NCBI GenBank assembly: GCA_945827465.1
Contig: CALZOH010000105.1
Coordinates: forward strand, 1 to 10,924
DNA: 10,924 nucleotides
Source of the DNA: an uncultured Prevotellaceae bacterium
Lineage (GTDB): Bacteria; Bacteroidota; Bacteroidia; Bacteroidales; Bacteroidaceae
Direction: 5' to 3'
Numbering within the stretch: the stretch's first letter is position 1; each line of letters opens with the position of its first letter. Below the pieces are notes generated by a model. The model did not search any database. It saw only the letters and a program-made list of their open reading frames with translations, and had not been told where the DNA came from. Positions 5,964 to 10,924 of this stretch are shown here, in pieces. The position numbers and the translations under genes were made by a program.

Positions 5964-6404
5964 ATGGAAAAAAATATATTAGCGATTTCGGGCAAGCCCG
6001 GTTTGTTTTTGTTGGTATCGCGTGGACGCACCACATTGATAGTTGAAACTCTTGATAGTGACAAGAAACGTCATGCAGTTGGTATGCGTGACCAGATTTC
6101 TTCACTCAACGACATTTCGATTTATACCAACGACGGAGACATTCCTTTAATGAAACTCTTTACCAAAATTTCTGAGAAATACGGCGGCAATGCGCTTGAC
6201 TTGCAGCCCAAGAAAATGAGTAAGGATGAATTGGCCGATTTCTTGGCCGGTGTGTTGCCTGATTATGATGCCGACCGTGTTTATCCCAATGATATTCGCA
6301 AGATGATCACTTGGTATAATCTTCTGGTGAATAATGGTTACACTGAGTTTGAAACGCCTGGAGAAGAACCATCATCCGAGGCAGTAGAAGAAAATAAAGA
6401 GTAA
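5964..6404 (+). CDS. DUF5606-type conserved Bacteroidota protein
   Basis: This 146-residue soluble protein begins MEKNILAISGKPGLFLLVSRGRTTLIVETL, the signature start of the DUF5606 family, which is confined to Bacteroidota as far as I know. The N-terminal half (about 1-75) is predicted beta-rich, resembling a small barrel. The second half (about 75-125) is helical, with KKMSKDELADFL and VYPNDIRKMITWYNLLVNNGY, and seems to be the companion C-terminal domain. The last 20 residues are acidic and disordered. Function is unknown. Its steady position between coaE and clpB in this region suggests a housekeeping role, but not which one. It has its own -7 element and structured leader. Confidence 0.85.
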   Translation: MEKNILAISGKPGLFLLVSRGRTTLIVETLDSDKKRHAVGMRDQISSLNDISIYTNDGDIPLMKLFTKISEKYGGNALDLQPKKMSKDELADFLAGVLPDYDADRVYPNDIRKMITWYNLLVNNGYTEFETPGEEPSSEAVEENKE

Positions 6405-6452
6405 TTTTTAGAGAAAGACATTTTTTTGAAGAAAGACCATTCGGAGAAAGAA

Positions 6453-6496
6453 TAGGAGATAAACATGTCGGAATTTTTACGGCGGTTTATCTCCTA
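6453..6496 (+). terminator. Long hairpin after the DUF5606 gene
   Basis: TAGGAGATAAAC (6453-6464) and GTTTATCTCCTA (6485-6496) are perfectly complementary, and GTCG/CGGC (6467-6470/6480-6483) can extend the fold inside. An outer AGAAA/TTTCT pairing (6445-6449/6498-6502) may lengthen it. Only ATTTCTT follows, a weak U-tract. It is most likely the terminator of the DUF5606 gene; its end lies 34 bp before the next start codon, so it could instead act as a leader element for the phosphatase gene. Confidence 0.55.
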
Positions 6497-6530
6497 ATTT
6501 CTTCGGTAATCCTCAAATACCTATTTGCAG

Positions 6531-7058
6531 ATGGAAGTATACTTGATTCGTCATACCAGTGTGAATCTTTCGGAGCCCACTTGTTACGGTCGTACTGATT
6601 TGGATGTCAGTTCCACGTTTGTTGAAGAGGCTACGCGCACCCGTCAACGTCTTGGAAACGTAAAGTTTGATAAAGTTTATTGTAGTCCGCTTCGTCGTGC
6701 AGCCAAGTTAGCCGCCTTTTGCGGCTATCCCGATGCTGAACGTGACAACCGTCTTATCGAAATGAGTATGGGCAGTATGGAAATGGTTCCCTTCAGTCGT
6801 GTGCCACAGAGTCACATTGACGAATGGTATCATCACTATATGGACATTCGTATGCCCGAAGGTGAGTCTACACGACAAGTGATGGAGCGTATGGCAGATT
6901 TCTTCAGCGAATTGCGCACGAAGCCCTATCATCGGGTAGCTGTATTCTATCATGCTTGTGCCATTCTGTGTACACGCATATGGCTAAAAGAATTGCCTCC
7001 TACTGCGGGTTTTGACGATGTTACCGAAGTAGGAGGCTTTGAAGTTGTAAATATTTGA
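6531..7058 (+). CDS. Histidine phosphatase family protein, alpha-ribazole-phosphatase-like
   Basis: This 175-residue protein belongs to the histidine phosphatase (phosphoglycerate mutase-like) superfamily. The phosphorylated histidine is H8 in LIRHTSV, with R7 beside it. R55 follows in YCSPLRRAAKLA, E77 is the likely proton donor in RLIEMSMGSME, and H141 in VAVFYHACA is the second catalytic histidine. The closest subfamily I recognise is alpha-ribazole phosphatase (CobC), which dephosphorylates alpha-ribazole-phosphate in the cobalamin lower-ligand pathway, because of the CYGRTDLDV segment. No other cobalamin gene is in the window, so the substrate is unproven and no symbol is given. The common H-G-G after the second histidine is H-A-C here. 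ATG at 6531 gives the normal beginning; a TTG at 6525 is less likely. Confidence 0.8.
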   Translation: MEVYLIRHTSVNLSEPTCYGRTDLDVSSTFVEEATRTRQRLGNVKFDKVYCSPLRRAAKLAAFCGYPDAERDNRLIEMSMGSMEMVPFSRVPQSHIDEWYHHYMDIRMPEGESTRQVMERMADFFSELRTKPYHRVAVFYHACAILCTRIWLKELPPTAGFDDVTEVGGFEVVNI

Positions 7059-7110
7059 AGCAAGTCTTTTGTTAATTATGGTAGCAGGAGATGTTTCCCT
7101 CTTTCGTGGT

Positions 7111-7140
7111 GGGCATCTCTTGTTCCATATTTAGATGCCC
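7111..7140. terminator. Possible hairpin terminator between convergent genes
   Basis: GGGCATCT (7111-7118) and AGATGCCC (7133-7140) are perfectly complementary with a 14-nt loop. A competing stem, GAGATG/CATCTC (7088-7093/7114-7119), shares part of the same bases. The region lies between the convergent 3' ends of the phosphatase gene and the GNAT gene, and the arm overlaps the end of the latter. There is no clear U-run, so the call is tentative. Confidence 0.35.
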
Positions 7141-7649
7141 TTGTTGCCAATGGGCATTCGGTAGATATAGACGTTGGTGTCGTATTCTTCAAATCCAAAG
7201 GTTTTGCAGAATTGATTACCGGCTACACGGAGGTCGCTGGCTGTCAGCATTACGCTGGGGGCACCCAGATAGTGGGCAAATTTCAACACCTGGTCCATCA
7301 TGGTGTGGGCCAATCCGTGGCGACGATATTTTTCGTCAACTACGAAGTCATCCACCCAAGCACGGGGAGAAGAGCAGGTCTGACAAATGTTCACCGTGAC
7401 CATACCCAATACCTGTTTCTCTTCTGCCTGATCCTGTGCGTTGGTGTGCTCAGGGCGTAGGAAGAAGAGATGTGAAGAGGTAGAGTTCAGAATGGTACAG
7501 AGAGTGTATTTCAGAAACGGGCTCCGATTGGGAGTATACTGCGCCAGAAGGCGTTGTACGTGTGCCATTACTTCGTCGGAAAATTCAGTCACTTCGACGA
7601 GCTTAGCATGCATGCGTGCGGGATTTTCTTTCGGCTGTTTGTCCATCAT
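7131..7649 (-). CDS. GNAT-family N-acetyltransferase
   Basis: This 172-residue protein has a GNAT fold. Motif A is visible as WVDDFVVDEKYRRHGLAHTMMDQVL (about 98-122), with the acetyl-CoA pyrophosphate-binding R109-x-x-G112-x-A114. Later APSVMLTASDLRVAGNQFCKTFGFEEYDTNVYIYRM (about 130-165) is the usual beta-strand/motif-B end, where an Asn and Phe precede the GF turn. It carries about 12 extra polar N-terminal residues before the fold. The acceptor substrate cannot be told from sequence. ATG at 7649 and ATG at 7646 are adjacent candidates. It is a single gene converging on the phosphatase gene and divergent from clpB, with a 250-bp gap to clpB; no standard -7 element was found for it. Confidence 0.88.
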   Translation of the reverse strand: MMDKQPKENPARMHAKLVEVTEFSDEVMAHVQRLLAQYTPNRSPFLKYTLCTILNSTSSHLFFLRPEHTNAQDQAEEKQVLGMVTVNICQTCSSPRAWVDDFVVDEKYRRHGLAHTMMDQVLKFAHYLGAPSVMLTASDLRVAGNQFCKTFGFEEYDTNVYIYRMPIGNKGI

Positions 7650-7772
7650 GATAATATGATTATAGGTTTATATTTCTTGTTTGTTTTATCAATAGAGGAA
7701 TATTTAATAATCCGTTGCCGGGACTTTCGAGTAGTTCTAAAACGGAGTTTCTCGGCTTTTATTATGTTACGC

Positions 7773-7798
7773 TTGGCGAAATTAGTACTTTTCGTCAA
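7773..7798 (+). promoter_or_regulatory. Dyad upstream of the sigma-54-like clpB promoter
   Basis: TTGGCGAAA (7773-7781) and TTTCGTCAA (7790-7798) are inverted with one mismatch and an 8-bp spacer. The centre is about 75 bp from the -12 element and about 90 bp upstream of the predicted start. That position suits an activator site for a sigma-54-dependent promoter. No activator is known from this window. Confidence 0.35.
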
Positions 7799-7847
7799 AT
7801 ACTCGTGCCTGAATACGAAATAATTTTTTTACTCCTATTCGGACTGT

Positions 7848-7862
7848 TGGCACGCTTTTTGG
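7848..7862 (+). promoter_or_regulatory. Sigma-54-like -24/-12 promoter upstream of clpB
   Basis: TGGCACG (7848-7854), four bases, then TTGG (7859-7862) matches the sigma-54 (RpoN) consensus TGGCACG-N4-TTGC at all positions except the last base of the -12 element. The 12-bp distance from GG to the G of the -12 element is exact. Transcription would start near 7874, 26 nt before the clpB ATG. No TAnnTTTG element is seen close upstream of clpB. Confidence 0.5.
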
Positions 7863-7899
7863 ATAAATATGTGTCAGAAATCAATCATAAAAATAAATC

Positions 7900-10500
7900 A
7901 TGATGACAATCGACAAGTACACAATTAAAGCGCAGGAGGCAGTTCAGGCTGCATTGCGCAGGGCCGCATCGGGCGGCCAACAGGCCATCGAACCGGAGCA
8001 TCTGTTTTGTGGGGTGATGGAAGTAGGTGAGCATGTCACGAAGTTTCTCTTTGAGAAGTTAGGTGTCAATGTGTCGCAGTTGCAGTCGATTCTCGAGAAT
8101 CAGTTGCGCTCGTTGCCCAAGGTGTCAGGCGGTCAGCCCTATCTTTCGCAGACGGCCAACGAGGTGATGATGAAGGCAGAGGAGATAGCTTCGCGCAATG
8201 GCGACGAGTTTACGGGTCTTGAGGCCATGCTTCAGGCTCTGCTCGAGGTGAAGAGTACGGTGAGCGGTTTGCTCAAGGATGCCGGTATTACGGAAGCGGC
8301 GCTCTCAAAGGCCGTAAAGGAACTTCGTGGCGGAAGCAAGGTTAATAGCCAATCGGCCGAAGAGACTTATCAGGCTTTGGGCAAGTATGCCCGTGACTTG
8401 GTGAAGGACGCTCGCGAAGGCCGTCTTGATCCGGTGATCGGTCGAGACGACGAAATACGTCGTGTGTTGCAGATCTTGAGTCGGCGTACCAAGAATAATC
8501 CCATTCTCATTGGTGAACCGGGTACCGGTAAGACCGCTATCGTAGAAGGTTTGGCTGAACGTATCATGAAAGGCGATGTGCCTGAAACATTGCGTGAGAA
8601 GCGCCTCTTTTCGCTCGATATGGGTGCTCTTATCGCTGGTGCAAAGTACAAAGGTGAATTTGAGGAGCGATTGAAGAGCGTGATTAATGAGGTGAAGAAA
8701 AGCAACGACTCCATCATTCTTTTTATTGACGAGATTCATACGCTGGTAGGAGCCGGTAAGGGCGAAGGGGCCATGGATGCGGCCAATATTCTGAAGCCGG
8801 CCTTGAGTCGTGGTGAGATTCGTACCATCGGTGCTACCACCCTTGATGAATACCAAAAGTATTTCGAGAAGGATAAAGCCTTGGAGCGCCGTTTTCAAGT
8901 GGTCATGGTTGACGAACCATCGACTGAAGACAGTATATCTATCTTGCGTGGATTGAAGGAGCGTTATGAAAATCACCATAAGGTACGTATCCAAGATGAT
9001 GCCGTAATTGCTGCCGTGCAACTCTCACAGCGTTACATCAGTGATCGTTTCTTGCCCGACAAAGCCATCGACCTGATGGATGAAGCTGCGGCTCGACTGC
9101 GTATTGAGCGCGACTCGTTGCCTGAAGAGCTCGACGAGATTATCCGTCGGCTGAAACAACTCGAAATTGAGCGTGAAGCCATCAAGCGAGAAGGTGACGA
9201 AGGAAAATTGGAACAACTCAACAAAACTATTAGCGACTTGCGAGAGCAAGAACAGGCCTATCGTGCCAAGTGGCAGAGCGAAAAAGCCATGGTCGATAAG
9301 ATTCAGCAAAACAAACTCGAAATCGAACACCTCAAGTTCGAGGCAGAGCGGGCAGAGCGCGAGGGTAATTATGAACGTGTGGCCGAAATTCGCTACGGCA
9401 AACTCAAGCAACTCAACGACGAAATAGCCCAAGTGCAGCAGTCGCTTGCTGCGGCTCAGCAGGGAAACGGACTGATTAAAGAAGAAGTGACGGCTGACGA
9501 TATAGCCGAAGTTGTCAGTCGCTGGACCGGAATACCTGTCAACCGCATGCTCCAGAGCGAGCGTGAGAAGTTACTTTGTATGGAAGAAGAACTTCATCGT
9601 CGCGTAGTAGGGCAGGAGGAAGCTATCAGCGCCGTAAGTGACGCCGTGCGTCGCAGTCGTGCCGGAGTGCAAGACCCAAAGCGCCCCATCGGTTCGTTTA
9701 TCTTCCTGGGTACTACAGGTGTGGGTAAGACCGAGTTGGCCAAGGCATTAGCTGAATACCTCTTCAACGATGAAACCATGATGACGCGTATCGACATGAG
9801 CGAATATCAGGAAAAGTTCAGTGTGAGTCGACTCATTGGAGCGCCTCCCGGATACGTTGGTTACGACGAAGGAGGACAACTTACCGAAGCTGTAAGGCGT
9901 AAACCTTATTCTGTCGTACTCTTCGACGAAATCGAAAAGGCCCATCCCGATGTCTTCAACATCCTTTTGCAAGTGCTCGACGATGGTCGGCTTACCGACA
10001 ACAAAGGTCGCACAGTCAACTTTAAGAATACCATCATCATTATGACCTCCAACTTGGGCAGTTCATACATACAAAGCCGTTTTGAAGGGTTTACCGGCCT
10101 TTCAGCAGAGAAGCGCGAGGAGGCTGTCAATGATGCTCGCAAGCAGGTGATGGAAATGCTAAAAAAGACCATCCGTCCCGAGTTTCTCAACCGTATTGAC
10201 GAAATCATCATGTTCCGTCCGCTTACAGAGGAGCAGATAGCCGACATCGTGCGCCTGCAGTTGCAAACCGTCAGTCGTCATCTTGCCGAGAATGGTATTA
10301 CCCTTCGCGTCACCGATGCAGCCGTACATCAACTGGCTCGTGCCGGTTTTGACCCTGAGTTTGGAGCGCGTCCCGTTAAGAGAGCCATCCAGCGTGACCT
10401 GCTCAATCATCTGAGTCGGATGATTCTCTCTGCTAACGTCAATCGTGAACAGCCCATCGTGGCTGACGCTGAGGGCGACAGCATCGTCTTTCGCAATTAG
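7900..10500 (+). CDS. clpB: ATP-dependent disaggregase ClpB (Hsp100)
   Basis: ClpB is a hexameric AAA+ machine that, with DnaK, extracts and refolds proteins from aggregates in the cytoplasm. The 866-residue length is normal. The N domain is about 1-145. AAA-1 has Walker A G205-EPGTGKT212, pore loop K249-Y250-K251-G252, Walker B LFIDEIH with D277/E278, and arginine fingers R330-R331. The coiled-coil M domain, which separates ClpB from ClpA, is about 405-525. AAA-2 has Walker A G604-TTGVGKT611, pore loop GYVGYDEGG near Y652, Walker B VLFDEIE with D676/E677, and the GARPVKR sensor-2 at 822-828. Two ATGs are adjacent (7900, 7903). It is probably monocistronic, with a sigma-54-like promoter upstream and a strong terminator after it. 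Confidence 0.98.
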   Translation: MMTIDKYTIKAQEAVQAALRRAASGGQQAIEPEHLFCGVMEVGEHVTKFLFEKLGVNVSQLQSILENQLRSLPKVSGGQPYLSQTANEVMMKAEEIASRNGDEFTGLEAMLQALLEVKSTVSGLLKDAGITEAALSKAVKELRGGSKVNSQSAEETYQALGKYARDLVKDAREGRLDPVIGRDDEIRRVLQILSRRTKNNPILIGEPGTGKTAIVEGLAERIMKGDVPETLREKRLFSLDMGALIAGAKYKGEFEERLKSVINEVKKSNDSIILFIDEIHTLVGAGKGEGAMDAANILKPALSRGEIRTIGATTLDEYQKYFEKDKALERRFQVVMVDEPSTEDSISILRGLKERYENHHKVRIQDDAVIAAVQLSQRYISDRFLPDKAIDLMDEAAARLRIERDSLPEELDEIIRRLKQLEIEREAIKREGDEGKLEQLNKTISDLREQEQAYRAKWQSEKAMVDKIQQNKLEIEHLKFEAERAEREGNYERVAEIRYGKLKQLNDEIAQVQQSLAAAQQGNGLIKEEVTADDIAEVVSRWTGIPVNRMLQSEREKLLCMEEELHRRVVGQEEAISAVSDAVRRSRAGVQDPKRPIGSFIFLGTTGVGKTELAKALAEYLFNDETMMTRIDMSEYQEKFSVSRLIGAPPGYVGYDEGGQLTEAVRRKPYSVVLFDEIEKAHPDVFNILLQVLDDGRLTDNKGRTVNFKNTIIIMTSNLGSSYIQSRFEGFTGLSAEKREEAVNDARKQVMEMLKKTIRPEFLNRIDEIIMFRPLTEEQIADIVRLQLQTVSRHLAENGITLRVTDAAVHQLARAGFDPEFGARPVKRAIQRDLLNHLSRMILSANVNREQPIVADAEGDSIVFRN

Positions 10501-10518
10501 TGAATTATTAAACTCCAG

Positions 10519-10572
10519 ATCGGTCATTAGCGTTATGATAATTTGTCATAACAGTCTAATGACCGATTTTTT
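10519..10572 (+). terminator. Intrinsic terminator of clpB
   Basis: ATCGGTCATTAG (10519-10530) pairs perfectly with CTAATGACCGAT (10556-10567), an inner GTTATGA/TCATAAC stem (10532-10538/10546-10552) continues the fold, and a run of six T (10567-10572) follows. It starts 19 bp after the clpB stop. This is the clearest terminator in the window. Confidence 0.92.
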
Positions 10573-10677
10573 ATATAGTGATTATTTGCGGTGAATAAAA
10601 TGAAAACACGATGAAAAGGTGAGTTAATTTGGCATGATGTTTTCACTCGATAAAGCCTTGATGATTATCGAATAGGT

Positions 10678-10924
10678 GTAGGGGCGTATCGCATACTCCT
10701 TGAAGTGGGCGAACAGGAAAAGATCGTGGAAAGTTTCCCGCAAAAACTGTAGGGGCGTATCGCATACGCCCTGATGAGAGCGAATAGGAAAAGTTAGTGG
10801 AAAGTTTCCCGCAAAAACTGTAGGGGCATATCGCATACGCCCTGACGTGAGCGAACAGGAAAAGATTGTGGCAAGGTTTCCCCGCTAGGGAAAATGTTCC
10901 CCCGTAACGCGGCAAGGTTTCCCC
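10678..10924 (+). repeat. 71-bp tandem repeat with GTAG-hairpin (REP-like) core
   Basis: Units begin at 10678, 10749 and 10820, each 71 bp apart; the third decays after about 55 bp, and a 14-bp piece, GGCAAGGTTTCCCC, recurs at 10870-10883 and 10911-10924. Every unit starts with GTAG followed by a hairpin; in the second unit it is GGGCGTAT-CGC-ATACGCCC (10753-10771) with a perfect 8-bp stem, and the first and third units each carry one mismatch in the stem. Later in the unit, GGAAA/TTTCC forms a second small dyad. GTAG immediately before a stem-loop is the architecture of REP elements recognised by RAYT (TnpA_REP) Y1 transposases. The array runs off the window end. Confidence 0.85.

Noticed and set aside
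7715..7903. 62-residue frame ending at the clpB start, with a short hydrophobic stretch
   Set aside because: It runs through the sigma-54-like promoter and the dyad, has no good start region, and resembles no known leader peptide.
8305..9021. 238-residue open frame antisense to clpB
   Set aside because: It is entirely inside clpB, whose conserved AAA-1 domain explains the sequence. The antisense peptide has no family features.
10624..10915. Open frames on the minus strand through the 71-bp repeats, giving repeated peptide with MRYAPTVFAGNFP
   Set aside because: The repeat length, 71, is not a multiple of three, so the same peptide appears in two different frames. This is a by-product of the DNA repeat lacking stop codons, not a gene.
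10678..10924. CRISPR array
   Set aside because: The unit is conserved over most of its 71 bp with no unique spacers between short repeats, and there are no cas genes.

Overview
The window looks like a chromosomal segment of a Bacteroidota bacterium, most like the Prevotella group (family-level guess, genus not provable here). The evidence is the gene order nusB-yajC-ybbR-coaE, a long Bacteroidota-type NusB with an N-terminal extension, a DUF5606-type protein, AT-rich ribosome-binding regions with little Shine-Dalgarno signal, and repeated matches to the Bacteroidota promoter -7 element TAnnTTTG. Nearly all genes are housekeeping genes. There is no phage, insertion sequence, CRISPR array, rRNA gene or recognisable tRNA.

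Layout. Positions 1-411 hold no convincing gene. A small VanZ-like membrane protein (+) follows and converges on a leftward operon, rplY-pth-S4 protein (ribosomal protein L25, peptidyl-tRNA hydrolase, Hsp15/RqcP-like RNA-binding protein); a long hairpin at 922-963 separates them. All three operon products act at the ribosome or on tRNA. From the other side of a 232-bp divergent promoter region runs a tight rightward operon, nusB-yajC-ybbR-coaE: antitermination, the Sec translocase accessory subunit, a membrane-anchored YbbR protein and the last step of coenzyme A synthesis. A DUF5606 gene with its own promoter, a histidine-phosphatase gene and a convergent GNAT acetyltransferase come next. The disaggregase gene clpB occupies 7900-10500 and ends at a strong terminator.

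Non-coding signals are the least ordinary part. The rplY/nusB spacer carries two head-to-head -7 elements that form a perfect 12-bp inverted repeat, and the rplY leader folds into two adjoining hairpins. Perfect 14-15 bp inverted repeats lie inside the first codons of pth and ybbR. clpB is preceded by a sigma-54-like -24/-12 element with an upstream dyad. After clpB begins a 71-bp tandem repeat whose core is GTAG followed by an 8-bp stem hairpin, the architecture of REP elements mobilised by RAYT (TnpA_REP) enzymes; it runs to the window edge.

No wholly new multi-gene system is evident. The best leads for something undescribed are the GTAG-hairpin tandem array, the sigma-54-like control of clpB, and the structured leader and in-gene hairpins.
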